This document shows positions 45,594 through 53,999 of a stretch of DNA of 64,000 bases, in pieces. The stretch is taken from the NCBI RefSeq assembly GCF_009663685.2, contig NZ_RCOG02000001.1, positions 152-64,151 on the forward strand, read 5' to 3'. Every line of letters begins with the position of its first letter. The first letter of the stretch is position 1. A program made the position numbers and the translations under genes. This DNA is from Cupriavidus sp. U2 (GTDB lineage Bacteria > Pseudomonadota > Gammaproteobacteria > Burkholderiales > Burkholderiaceae). Under the pieces are notes generated by a model, which worked only from the letters and a program-made list of their open reading frames with translations, was not told where the DNA came from and ran no database searches.

Positions 45594-46370
45594 TCACGCC
45601 GCCCGCTCGCCCTTTGCGTGTGCTTCGACATGCTCGGTTGCGCGGGTGCCCAACGCCTCGCCAATCATCAGCAGGCTCGGCTGCACCGGGTCCATCCAGC
45701 GCGCCGCCTCGCCTGCAGCCATCTGGCGCAGCGTGAACTGCCGGCTGCGCTGATTGGGCGTGGTTGCGGCCTCCACCACCCAGGCGGGCGTGGATGCCGG
45801 CTTGCCGCGCGCCATCAGTTGCGCGGCAATATTGGCGGCCTGGTCGCGGCCCATGTAATAGACGATGGTATCGGCCTTGACGTCAGCCTCGACGTCCACG
45901 GCATCGGCCGCCTTGGCCTGCGTGGCAAACGCCACGCTGCGCGACACGCCGCGTTTGGTCAGCGGCCGGGCAATGGCGCTGGCGGCCGCCAGGGCAGCGG
46001 TAATGCCGGGCACCACCTCATATTCGATGCCGGCCGCTTCCAGCGCCTGCAGTTCCTCGTCGGCACGGCCGAACAGCATCGGATCGCCGCCCTTGAGGCG
46101 CACCACCCGCTCGTACTTGGTGGCCAGATCGACAATCTGACGGTTGATGAACAACTGCGCGGTCGACCGCTGGCCGCATCGCTTGCCCACCTCGATCAGC
46201 TCGGCCTGGGGACACCAGGCCAGCATCTCCGGCGACACCAGCGCGTCGTGCAGCACGACCTGGGCTTCGCCCAGCAGCCGTGCACCCCGCACCGTAATGA
46301 GGTCTGCCGCACCGGGGCCTGCACCAATCAGGTACACCTTTCCGGTCGACGTTGCCTTCTGTGCGTTCAT
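45594..46370 (-). CDS. cobA: Uroporphyrinogen-III C-methyltransferase (SUMT)
   Basis: 258 residues. It uses two SAM molecules to convert uroporphyrinogen III to precorrin-2, the branch point to siroheme and cobalamin. Family motifs are VYLIGAGPGAADLITVRGARLL (about 12-33), VVRLKGGDPMLFGRADEELQALEAAGIEYEVVPGITAALAAASA (about 89-131), and the C-terminal PSLLMIGEALG. It is a single-domain SUMT without the CysG dehydrogenase/ferrochelatase part. As the last gene of the cys operon it supplies siroheme precursor for CysI. I preferred ATG 46370; a GTG at 46379 would add three residues. Confidence 0.93.
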   Translation of the reverse strand: MNAQKATSTGKVYLIGAGPGAADLITVRGARLLGEAQVVLHDALVSPEMLAWCPQAELIEVGKRCGQRSTAQLFINRQIVDLATKYERVVRLKGGDPMLFGRADEELQALEAAGIEYEVVPGITAALAAASAIARPLTKRGVSRSVAFATQAKAADAVDVEADVKADTIVYYMGRDQAANIAAQLMARGKPASTPAWVVEAATTPNQRSRQFTLRQMAAGEAARWMDPVQPSLLMIGEALGTRATEHVEAHAKGERAA

Positions 46371-46409
46371 CTCTGCCACCGTTATCCGATCTGTCCAGCG
46401 TGGACGATA

Positions 46410-47714
46410 TCAGGCAAACGCACGGATCATGCCCGCCGCCACCGTATGGTTGGTGGCTTCGTCGATCAGCACGAATGCACCCGTCGCGGGGTTGTCGCCG
46501 TAGGTGTCGCAGACGATCGGCTTCTGCAGCGAGATCTGCACCGAACCGATGTCGTTGAGGTTGATCTCGTGGCGGCCGGTCTCGTGCGACAGCGTGTGCA
46601 CGTCCAGCACGCGATCCACCGTTGACACGCGGGCGAACACGCTGGCCGTGGTGTGCTTGAGCACGTACTTGCGCGACGGATTCAGCGATTCGTCGTCGAA
46701 CCAGCACAGGTCGGCCGTCAGCTTTTTGGCCGAAGCGGCCGTGGCGTCGGCGGCGACGAACATGTCACCCCGCGATACATCCACGTCCTCCGACAGGCGC
46801 ACGGTCACCGTGTCGCCGGCGTTGGCGGCGTCGGCCGAGCCATTCGGCGTCAGCACCTCGGCCACCACGGCTTCGCGATTGGCGGGCAACACGCGCAGCT
46901 TCTGGCCCACGCGCACCGTACCCGCTTCCACGCGGCCGGCGTAGCCACGGAAATCGTCGGCGGCCGAGCCATCCTGGCGCACCACCAGCTGCACCGGGAA
47001 GCGCAGCGCAGCGTCGCCCTCGGGGGCTACGTCTTCCACCGGCAGGGCTTCCAGCAGCGGCAGCAGCGGCTCGCCCTGGTACCACGGCATGGCGTCGCTG
47101 GCGTGGACGATGTTGTCGCCCCGCAGCGCCGACACCGGCACATAAGTCACATCCTTCAGGCCCAGCTGCCCGGCCAGCGCGGTATAGGCCGTGCGGATTT
47201 CGTTGAAACGCTGCTCGCTGTATTCGACCAGGTCCATCTTGTTCACGGCCACGATCACGTGCTGCAGTTCCAGCAGCTTCAGGATCGCCGAATGGCGCTT
47301 GGTCTGGGCCAGCAGTTCGGCACGGCCGTCGGTCACCGTGACGCGCGTGGCGTCCACCAGCACGATGGCGGCGTGGGCCGTCGAGGCGCCCGTGACCATG
47401 TTGCGCGTGTACTGCTCATGGCCCGGCGTGTCGGCGATGATGAACTTGCGGCGCGCGGTCGAGAAGTAGCGGTATGCCACATCGATCGTGATGCCCTGCT
47501 CGCGCTCGGCCTCCAGGCCGTCGGTCAGCAGCGAGAAATCGATCTCCTCGCCGGCGGTGCGCTTGTTCTTGGCATTGGCCAGCGCGGTCAGCTGGTCGGA
47601 CAGCACGGCCTTGCTGTCGAACAGCAGGCGGCCAATCAGCGTGCTCTTGCCGTCATCGACGGAACCCGCAGTGATGAAACGCAGCAGGCCTTGGTGTTGG
47701 GATTGGTGAGACAT
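46410..47714 (-). CDS. cysN: Sulfate adenylyltransferase subunit 1 (GTPase)
   Basis: 434 residues. This is the GTPase subunit that drives APS synthesis by CysD. EF-Tu-like motifs: G1 ITAGSVDDGKSTLIGRLLFDSK (about 14-35), G3 IIADTPGHEQYTRNMVTGAS, G4 VAVNKMDLV. It ends soon after the beta-barrel domains (TVAAGMIRAF), so there is no fused CysC (APS kinase) domain, which fits direct APS reduction by the CysH here. ATG 47714 follows AAAAGGAT. It is separated from cysD by 141 bases that contain a strong hairpin. Confidence 0.95.
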   Translation of the reverse strand: MSHQSQHQGLLRFITAGSVDDGKSTLIGRLLFDSKAVLSDQLTALANAKNKRTAGEEIDFSLLTDGLEAEREQGITIDVAYRYFSTARRKFIIADTPGHEQYTRNMVTGASTAHAAIVLVDATRVTVTDGRAELLAQTKRHSAILKLLELQHVIVAVNKMDLVEYSEQRFNEIRTAYTALAGQLGLKDVTYVPVSALRGDNIVHASDAMPWYQGEPLLPLLEALPVEDVAPEGDAALRFPVQLVVRQDGSAADDFRGYAGRVEAGTVRVGQKLRVLPANREAVVAEVLTPNGSADAANAGDTVTVRLSEDVDVSRGDMFVAADATAASAKKLTADLCWFDDESLNPSRKYVLKHTTASVFARVSTVDRVLDVHTLSHETGRHEINLNDIGSVQISLQKPIVCDTYGDNPATGAFVLIDEATNHTVAAGMIRAFA

Positions 47715-47781
47715 TCGAGAAATCCTTTTCTTTCGCCTCACGCCGCTTGGTCCGGCGCATAGACGGGATACAGCGCTAGGC

Positions 47782-47822
47782 GCGCGAGGGCGACGTGTAC
47801 ATTGGTACACGAGCACTCGCGC
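47782..47822. repeat. Intercistronic hairpin between cysD and cysN
   Basis: GCGCGAG (47782-47788) pairs with CTCGCGC (47816-47822), and inside it GTGTAC (47795-47800) pairs with GTACAC (47805-47810) around ATTG. There is no T-tract on either strand. In a co-transcribed gap it could be an RNA-processing or stabilising hairpin, or an operator. Confidence 0.65.
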
Positions 47823-47855
47823 AACGACGCGATGTGCCCGTATATGCGTCCGGTG

Positions 47856-48827
47856 TCAGAAATAGCCTTCCTTCTTGCGGCGTTCCATCGACGCTTCGCT
47901 CGTCTGGTCGTCCATGCGCGTGGCGCCGCGCTCGGTGATCTCGGTCACCGCGGTCTCGGCGATGATCTCCACCGGCGATGCCGCAACGCTGGCCACCGGG
48001 CAGGTGCAGCTGATGTCGCCCACGGTACGGAAGCGGACCGACAGCACTTCGCTGACATCGCCGTCCTGCTTCGGCGTGATCGGCGTGACCGGCACCAGCA
48101 GGCCGTTCTTGCGCACCACTTCGCGCTGGTGCGCGTAGTAGATCGGCGGCAGAGCCAGATTCTCGCGGGCGATGTACTGCCACACGTCAAGCTCGGTCCA
48201 GTTCGAGATCGGGAACACGCGCATCTGCTCGCCCTGCGCCATGCGGGCGTTGTACAGGCTCCACAGTTCCGGGCGCTGGGCCTTCGGGTCCCACTGGCCG
48301 AATTCGTCGCGGAACGAGAAGATGCGCTCCTTGGCGCGGGCCTTCTCTTCGTCGCGGCGGGCGCCGCCCATCAGCGCGTCGAACTTGTGCGCCTCGATGG
48401 TTTCCAGCAGCGTCACCGCCTGCGCGGCGTTGCGCGAGTCGGTTTCCTTGCGCAGGCGCACGGTGCCGCGCTTGATCGAATCTTCCACATGGCCCACCAC
48501 CAGGCGCGCGCCCAGTTCGGCCACGCGCTGGTCGCGGAAGGTGATCACTTCCGGATAGTTGTGGCCGGTGTCGATATGCACCAGCGGGAACGGCAGTTCC
48601 ACCTTGCGGTCGCCCAGCCGGAAGGCCTTCAGCGCCAGGTGCAGCATGACGATCGAATCCTTGCCGCCCGAGAACAGCAGCGCCGGGTTGCGGCATTCGG
48701 CCACCACCTCGCGGATGATGTAGATCGACTCGGCTTCGAGCCGGTCGAGGTGGTCGTTCTGGACCTGCAGCAGATGTTCCACGTTGGCGGCCACGCCTGC
48801 GTCTGCGATGTCGTTCATGATGCCCAT
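47856..48827 (-). CDS. cysD: Sulfate adenylyltransferase subunit 2
   Basis: 323 residues. It makes adenosine 5'-phosphosulfate (APS) from sulfate and ATP together with CysN. The ATP-pyrophosphatase P-loop is LLFSGGKDSIVMLHLALKAF (about 48-67), followed by FPLVHIDTGHNYPEVI and ALMGGARRDEEKARAKERIFSFRDEFGQWDPKAQRPELW. The region FPISNWTELDVWQYIARE and the C-terminal ERRKKEGYF are standard. Start ATG 48827; ATG 48818 is also possible. It lies 101 bases after cysH. Confidence 0.95.
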   Translation of the reverse strand: MGIMNDIADAGVAANVEHLLQVQNDHLDRLEAESIYIIREVVAECRNPALLFSGGKDSIVMLHLALKAFRLGDRKVELPFPLVHIDTGHNYPEVITFRDQRVAELGARLVVGHVEDSIKRGTVRLRKETDSRNAAQAVTLLETIEAHKFDALMGGARRDEEKARAKERIFSFRDEFGQWDPKAQRPELWSLYNARMAQGEQMRVFPISNWTELDVWQYIARENLALPPIYYAHQREVVRKNGLLVPVTPITPKQDGDVSEVLSVRFRTVGDISCTCPVASVAASPVEIIAETAVTEITERGATRMDDQTSEASMERRKKEGYF

Positions 48828-48928
48828 GTCGTTCTGGCCTCTACTAATGCTGTTCAGTGCTTGATGTTCTGTTCGTGGAGCCCGCACGCTTTCGAATCCT
48901 TGCGGTTGCCTCCGGCCGGTCTTCGACC

Positions 48929-49780
48929 TTAACTTTGCTGCGCAAAGTTAGCCTTCGCCGAAACCGGGGCGGAACGCAGATTGCCTTCGTGCAGTCCGCA
49001 TTCCTTTGTGTCCCGGCTTTCCCACCACCACCGGCCCGCGCGCACATCCTCGCCGGCCTTGACTGCCCGCGTACACGGCTCGCAGCCAATGCTGGGGTAG
49101 CCCTTGGCGTGCAGCGCGTTGACCGGCACGTTGTGGCGCGTCAGGTAGGCCCACACTTCGGCTTCGGTCCAGTCCGCCAGCGGATTGAACTTCGGAATGC
49201 CGCGCGCATCGTCCATTTCCTCGAACGGCAGCTCGGCACGCGTCACGGCCTGTTCGCGGCGCTGGCCGGTCATCCAGGCATCGGCGTGGGACAGCGCGCG
49301 GTTCAGGGGCTCCACCTTGCGGATGCCGCAGCAGCTCTTGCGCAGGTCCACGCTGTCGTAGAACGCGTTCAGGCCGTGGTTGCGCAGGTAGTTGTCCACC
49401 GCGTCCTGGTCGGGCGTGAACTGCTCGATCGAGTAGCCATAGTGGTCCTTCACCTGGTCCAGCACCGCCAGCGTCTCGGCGTGCAGGCGGCCCGTGTTCA
49501 GCGTGAACACGCGGATGCCGGCGCGCACCGCTTCGCCGCCGCGCAGGATCGCGTCGGTCAGCACCATGTCCTCGGCGGCCAGGCTCGTGGCAAAGCGCGC
49601 GCGGAAGAACCGGGCGGCGATGCCCGACAGGCGCTCGGCCAGCTCGCGCTCCTTGGCCTCCAGCGCCTCGATCGAACCCGTGTACGCCGGCTTCGTCCAC
49701 AGCGCGGGGGGGCGCAGCGGCGAGGCCGATGCCGATGCCGACGCATCGACCACGGGGATCTCGGAAATCACGGAACTCAT
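48929..49780 (-). CDS. cysH: Adenylyl-sulfate (APS) reductase, iron-sulfur type
   Basis: 283 residues. It reduces activated sulfate to sulfite with thioredoxin. Two cysteine pairs, SCCGIRKVEPL (about 149-159) and IGCEPCTRAVKAGEDVRAGRWWWE, are the 4Fe-4S ligands of assimilatory APS reductases and are absent from plain PAPS reductases. The catalytic cysteine lies in KECGLHEGN near the C-terminus. An N-terminal extension of about 35 residues with a serine/alanine run (VVDASASASASP) is variable. It overlaps the DUF934 gene by ATGA. The last codons form a perfect hairpin AACTTTGC-TGC-GCAAAGTT (48931-48949). Confidence 0.94.
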   Translation of the reverse strand: MSSVISEIPVVDASASASASPLRPPALWTKPAYTGSIEALEAKERELAERLSGIAARFFRARFATSLAAEDMVLTDAILRGGEAVRAGIRVFTLNTGRLHAETLAVLDQVKDHYGYSIEQFTPDQDAVDNYLRNHGLNAFYDSVDLRKSCCGIRKVEPLNRALSHADAWMTGQRREQAVTRAELPFEEMDDARGIPKFNPLADWTEAEVWAYLTRHNVPVNALHAKGYPSIGCEPCTRAVKAGEDVRAGRWWWESRDTKECGLHEGNLRSAPVSAKANFAQQS

Positions 49781-50364
49781 GCGGCGCCCCGTGCCGTTGC
49801 GTCGGTCACGTCAGCACGTGCGCGGCGGAACAGCGGCAGCGGCTCGTCCACCGACGCCTGGTAGGCCACGGTGAACTCGGTAAAGCCCTTGATCGCGTCC
49901 TCGATGTTCTTGTCCGCACGCACGGCGAACGTGTCGAAGCCGCACCGCTTCATGAAGTTCAGCTGGTCGCGCAGCACGTCGCCGACGGCGCGCAGCTGGC
50001 CGGCCCAGTGGTAGCGCGTGCGCAGCAGGTAGGCCGACGAGAAGCCGCGGCCATCGCGGAACACCGGGAAATCGACGGCAATGGCCGACACGCGGTCGAA
50101 CAGCGCCTCGGCATCGCCCGGTTCGTCTTCCGGCGCCAGCCACACGCCGGTGATGGCCTTGTCGCGGCCGGCCAGCAGCGCCGCGTGGGCCTTCCACACC
50201 GACAGCGGGAACAGCACGGCGTCGGTGCCCTGCGCCACGGCGGCGACATGCGCCTCGTCCAGCGGCTGTGCTTCGGTGGCGCGCAGCACGGTCCAGTTGT
50301 CTTCGACGATCACGGGACGGAATTGGCCAGCGTCGTCGCGTTGCAGTTGAATGATCTTTGCCAT
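49777..50364 (-). CDS. DUF934 family protein of the sulfite reductase operon
   Basis: 195 residues. It belongs to the DUF934 family: an N-terminal segment on the theme VIVEDNWTVLRA, VLFPLSVWKAHAALL, then AIAVDFPVFRDGRGFSSAYLLRTRYHWAGQLRAVGDVLRDQLNFMKRCGFDTFAVR, which is strongly conserved. No cofactor motif is evident. It sits 19 bases after cysI and overlaps cysH, a context I have seen described as typical. It may help deliver electrons to, or assemble, the sulfite reductase, but this is unproven. Confidence 0.88.
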   Translation of the reverse strand: MAKIIQLQRDDAGQFRPVIVEDNWTVLRATEAQPLDEAHVAAVAQGTDAVLFPLSVWKAHAALLAGRDKAITGVWLAPEDEPGDAEALFDRVSAIAVDFPVFRDGRGFSSAYLLRTRYHWAGQLRAVGDVLRDQLNFMKRCGFDTFAVRADKNIEDAIKGFTEFTVAYQASVDEPLPLFRRARADVTDATARGAA

Positions 50365-50383
50365 GTTCAATCTCTCTCGTTCG

Positions 50384-52066
50384 TCAGGCTTCGGCGCGCT
50401 CTTCACGCTGCTTGTCGGCGTACACGCGCTCCTTGAACGGGGCGATGCCGATACGGGCAAACGTTTCGATGAAGCGCTCGTCGCCGGCACGGTTGGCCAC
50501 GAACGTGTCGATGATGCGGGTCACCACCTCGGGCATTTCCTCGGCGCTGAACGACGGGCCGATGACCTTGCCGATCGCCGAGTCATTGCCCTGGGCGCCA
50601 CCCAGCGTCACCTGGTACCACTCGGAACCGTCCTTGTCGACGCCGAGCACGCCGATGTTGCCCACATGGTGGTGGCCGCAGGCGTTGATGCAGCCGGAGA
50701 TGTTCAGCGAGATTTCGCCCAGGTCATGGACATAGTCCAGGTCGTCGAAGCGTTCCTGGATGGCCAGCGCGATCGGAATCGACTTGGCATTGGCCAGCGA
50801 GCAGAAGTCACCGCCCGGGCAGGCGATGATGTCGGTCAGCAGGCCGATATTGGCCGTGGCCAGACCGGCCTTCTTCGCCTCTTCCCACAGCGCGAACAGG
50901 TCGCGCTTCTTCACGTCCGGCAGCACCAGGTTCTGCTCGTGCGCCACGCGCAGTTCGCCAAAACCGTAGCGATCGGCAAAGTCGGCCACCGCATCCATCT
51001 GCTCGGCCGTGGCGTCGCCCGGGGGCGACGCGGGGCCCGGCTTGGTCGACAGCGTGACCGAAGCGTAGCCCGGCACGCGGTGCGCGCGCACGTTGCGGCT
51101 GACCCAGCGGGAGAATGCCTTGTTCTCCAGCAGGTGCTTTTCGAACGAAGCGTCGGTGTCGGCCAGCTTCTCGTAGGCGGGCGGCGCGAAGTACTGCGCC
51201 ACGCGGTCGAACTCGGCCTGCGTCAGCGTGCCCGGGCCGTCCTTGCTGAACTTCCACTCTTCTTCCACTTCGGCGGCGAACTTGTCGGCGCCGATGGCCT
51301 TCACCAGGATCTTGATGCGGGCCTTGTACTTGTTGTCGCGACGACCGTAGCGGTTGTACACGCGGATGGCCGACTCCACGTAGGTCAGCATGTGCTGCCA
51401 CGGCAGGTCTTCCTTGATGATCGTGCCCAGGATCGGCGTACGGCCCAGGCCGCCACCGGCCAGGATGCGCAGGCGCGTTTCGCCCTGTGCGTTCTTGTAC
51501 GCATAGATGCCGATGTCGTGCATCTGCACCACGGCGCGGTCGTCCTGGCTGGCCGAGATCGCGATCTTGAACTTGCGCGGCAGGAACGCGAATTCCGGCT
51601 GGAACGTGCTCCACTGGCGCAGCAGTTCGGCCAGCACGCGCGGGTCCACCGATTCGTCCGGCGCCACGCCGGCAAACTGGTCGGTGGTGATGTTGCGCAC
51701 GCAGTTGCCCGACGTCTGGATGCCGTGCATTTCCACGCTGGCCAGGTCTGCCAGCACGTCGGGCACCCGCTCCAGGTCCATCCAGTTGTACTGGATGTTC
51801 TGGCGCGTGGAGAAATGGCCATAGCCTCGGTCGTACTTGCGGGCGATGTGGCCCAGCATGCGCAGTTGCTTCGAGGCCAGCAGGCCGTACGGAATGGCCA
51901 CGCGCAGCATGTACGCGTGACGCTGCATGTACAGGCCGTTCTGCAGGCGCAGCGGCAGGAATTCTTCCTCGGTCAGCTCGCCCGACAGGCGGCGGCGCAC
52001 CTGGTCGCGGAATTGCGCGACACGTTCCTGGACGATGCGCTGGTCGTATTGATCGTACTGATACAT
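50384..52066 (-). CDS. cysI: Sulfite reductase hemoprotein (siroheme, 4Fe-4S)
   Basis: 560 residues of the nitrite/sulfite reductase family, reducing sulfite to sulfide by six electrons. Duplicated ferredoxin-like half-domains are visible. The first has GYGHFSTRQNIQYNWMDLERVPDVL and SGNCVRNITTDQFAGVAPDE. The [4Fe-4S]-siroheme ligand cysteines are in ACPGGDFCSLANAKS (about 440-455) and SGCINACGHHHVGNIGVLGV (about 480-500). No CysJ flavoprotein is encoded nearby, so the electron donor (ferredoxin, CysJ elsewhere, or a route involving DUF934) is unknown. It could alternatively reduce nitrite, but the cys context favours sulfite. Confidence 0.94.
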   Translation of the reverse strand: MYQYDQYDQRIVQERVAQFRDQVRRRLSGELTEEEFLPLRLQNGLYMQRHAYMLRVAIPYGLLASKQLRMLGHIARKYDRGYGHFSTRQNIQYNWMDLERVPDVLADLASVEMHGIQTSGNCVRNITTDQFAGVAPDESVDPRVLAELLRQWSTFQPEFAFLPRKFKIAISASQDDRAVVQMHDIGIYAYKNAQGETRLRILAGGGLGRTPILGTIIKEDLPWQHMLTYVESAIRVYNRYGRRDNKYKARIKILVKAIGADKFAAEVEEEWKFSKDGPGTLTQAEFDRVAQYFAPPAYEKLADTDASFEKHLLENKAFSRWVSRNVRAHRVPGYASVTLSTKPGPASPPGDATAEQMDAVADFADRYGFGELRVAHEQNLVLPDVKKRDLFALWEEAKKAGLATANIGLLTDIIACPGGDFCSLANAKSIPIALAIQERFDDLDYVHDLGEISLNISGCINACGHHHVGNIGVLGVDKDGSEWYQVTLGGAQGNDSAIGKVIGPSFSAEEMPEVVTRIIDTFVANRAGDERFIETFARIGIAPFKERVYADKQREERAEA

Positions 52067-52097
52067 GGTGTGGGTCCGTTCAGTATTCGTTGAATGC

Positions 52098-52871
52098 TTA
52101 GGAAACGAGCTTGATGGCCACCAGCGTCAGCGTGGTAGCCAGTGCGGCGCGCACGAGCCGTTCGGGCAGTGCCCGCGACAGTTGCGCACCGAGCCAGATG
52201 CCGGGGATCGACCCCACCAGCAGCGCCAGCAACAAATTCCAGTCGACAGTGCCAAGCCATACGTGGCCCAGCCCGGCCACGGCCGTGAGCGGCACGGCGT
52301 AGGCGATATCGGTACCCGCCACTTCGGCCGGCTTCATATGGGGATACAGCAGCAGGATCAGGGTGGCGCCTACGGCACCCGCGCCAATCGACGACACGGT
52401 CACCAGCACGCCAAGCACGGCGCCGACGACCACCGTGGCCACCGCCTGCGCGCGGCCTTCGAGCTGGAAGCGCGGGTTGCGCTCCAGCCACGCCAGCATC
52501 TGCTTGCGGCACAGCAGGGACAGCACGGTCAGCAGCACGGAGACCCCGATCGTCACGCGGATGGCGTGCATCCACCGGGCATCGAGCTCACCGGCGCTCT
52601 TGAGCACCAGGATGGCGGCCAGCGCGGCGGGCAGGCTGCCCAGGCACAGGCGGCGCACCACGTGCCACTGCACATGGCCGTGGGCGCGGTGGGCGATGGT
52701 GCCGAACCCCTTGGTAATGGAAGCGAACGCCAGGTCGGTACCGACCGCCGTGGCCGGCGAAAAGCCGAACAGCAGCGTCAGCAGCGGCGTCATGAGCGAA
52801 CCCCCGCCTACCCCGGTCAGACCGACCAGGAGGCCTACCAGCAGACCGGATACGGTATAGGCAAGGGACAT
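52098..52871 (-). CDS. TSUP (TauE/SafE) family membrane transporter
   Basis: 257 residues with about eight helices arranged as two inverted halves. The two family signatures are GLTGVGGGSLMTPLLTLLFG (about 18-37) and TVSSIGAGAVGATLILLLYP. The family exports sulfite, sulfonates and other organosulfur anions. As the first gene of the cys operon, 31 bases before cysI, it may move sulfate/sulfite or relieve sulfite stress. ATG 52871 gives the normal N-terminus; a longer upstream start would add a polar stretch of 16 residues. It is divergent from cysB. Confidence 0.9.
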   Translation of the reverse strand: MSLAYTVSGLLVGLLVGLTGVGGGSLMTPLLTLLFGFSPATAVGTDLAFASITKGFGTIAHRAHGHVQWHVVRRLCLGSLPAALAAILVLKSAGELDARWMHAIRVTIGVSVLLTVLSLLCRKQMLAWLERNPRFQLEGRAQAVATVVVGAVLGVLVTVSSIGAGAVGATLILLLYPHMKPAEVAGTDIAYAVPLTAVAGLGHVWLGTVDWNLLLALLVGSIPGIWLGAQLSRALPERLVRAALATTLTLVAIKLVS

Positions 52872-53043
52872 CGGGGGCTTCTCGACTGCCGCCTGCTTGT
52901 CCGGTGGTCCCCGCGCCACCTCTTCAGGCTGGGCGCGGACGCAAGTCGGGCAGGCGAACGTTTAACAAAGTTCGAGAATCGTAATAAACTCGCCTCATAT
53001 CTCAAACTAATAAGAAGTTGTTTGTTTATACGAGCGAAGTTAT

Positions 53044-53985
53044 ATGAATCTTCACCAGTTTCGCTTCGTGCGCGAGGCCGTCCGCCAGAATTTCAACCTC
53101 ACCGAGGCTGCAAAAGCGCTCTATACATCACAACCTGGCGTTTCCAAGGCGATTATCGAGCTCGAGGAAGAGCTGGGTGTCGATATCTTCACGCGGCATG
53201 GCAAGCGGATCCGTAGCCTCACGGAACCGGGCCGCCGCATCCTCTTGTCGGTCGAAAAGATCCTGCAGGAGGTGGAAAGCCTGAAGCGCGTGGGCAAGGA
53301 CTACGCCGCGCAGGACCAGGGCAACTTCACCATTGCCACGACACATACCCAGGCCCGCTACGCGCTGCCGCGCGTGATCGCCGAGTTCACCAAGCGTTAC
53401 CCCAAGGTGCGCCTGTCGATCCAGCAGGGCACGCCGGCGCAGATCGCCGACATGATCCTGCATGACCAGGCCGATATCGGTATCGCCACGGAAGGCATCA
53501 GCAGCGACAAGAGCCTGGTATCCCTGCCGGGACACCAGTGGCAGCATATGGTGATTACGCCACCTGACCATCCGTTGCTGGAAAAGAAGCACCTGACGCT
53601 GGAAGACCTGGCCGGTTATCCGCTGATCACGTACGACGTGAACTTTGCCGGGCGCCCGAAGATCGACAAGGCGTTCGCGCTGCGCCACCTGGAAGCGGAC
53701 ATCGTGCTCGAAGCCATCGACGCCGACGTGATCAAGACCTACGTGGAAGTCGGACTCGGCATCGGCATCGTGGCCGGCCTGGCCTTCGATCCCGAACGCG
53801 ACCGCAACCTGCGCGGCATCCCCGCCGGCCATCTGTTCGGCACCAATGTGACCCATCTGGCCGTCAAGCAGGGCGCCTACCTGCGCAGCTTCGTCTATAC
53901 CTTCATCGAACTGTTCTCGCCGACACTGAACCGCAAGCTTGTGGAACAGGCCATGTCCGGCGACCACGAAGCTTACGAACTGTAA
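53044..53985 (+). CDS. cysB: CysB-type LysR regulator
   Basis: 313 residues, close to the length of CysB/Cbl. The N-terminus MNLHQFRFVREAVRQNFNLTEAAKALYTSQPGVSKAIIELEEELGVDIFTRHGKRIRSLTEPG is the characteristic CysB helix-turn-helix. The effector domain has TTHTQARYALPRVIAEF, GTPAQIADMILHDQADIGIATEG and LITYDVNFAGRPKID, which are hallmarks of sulfate/APS/N-acetylserine sensing members. It should activate the divergent cys operon under sulfur limitation. The 172-bp divergent region is AT-rich near 52980-53040 and probably holds its binding sites. Confidence 0.93.
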   Translation: MNLHQFRFVREAVRQNFNLTEAAKALYTSQPGVSKAIIELEEELGVDIFTRHGKRIRSLTEPGRRILLSVEKILQEVESLKRVGKDYAAQDQGNFTIATTHTQARYALPRVIAEFTKRYPKVRLSIQQGTPAQIADMILHDQADIGIATEGISSDKSLVSLPGHQWQHMVITPPDHPLLEKKHLTLEDLAGYPLITYDVNFAGRPKIDKAFALRHLEADIVLEAIDADVIKTYVEVGLGIGIVAGLAFDPERDRNLRGIPAGHLFGTNVTHLAVKQGAYLRSFVYTFIELFSPTLNRKLVEQAMSGDHEAYEL

Positions 53986-53999
53986 GCCCCCCTATATAT

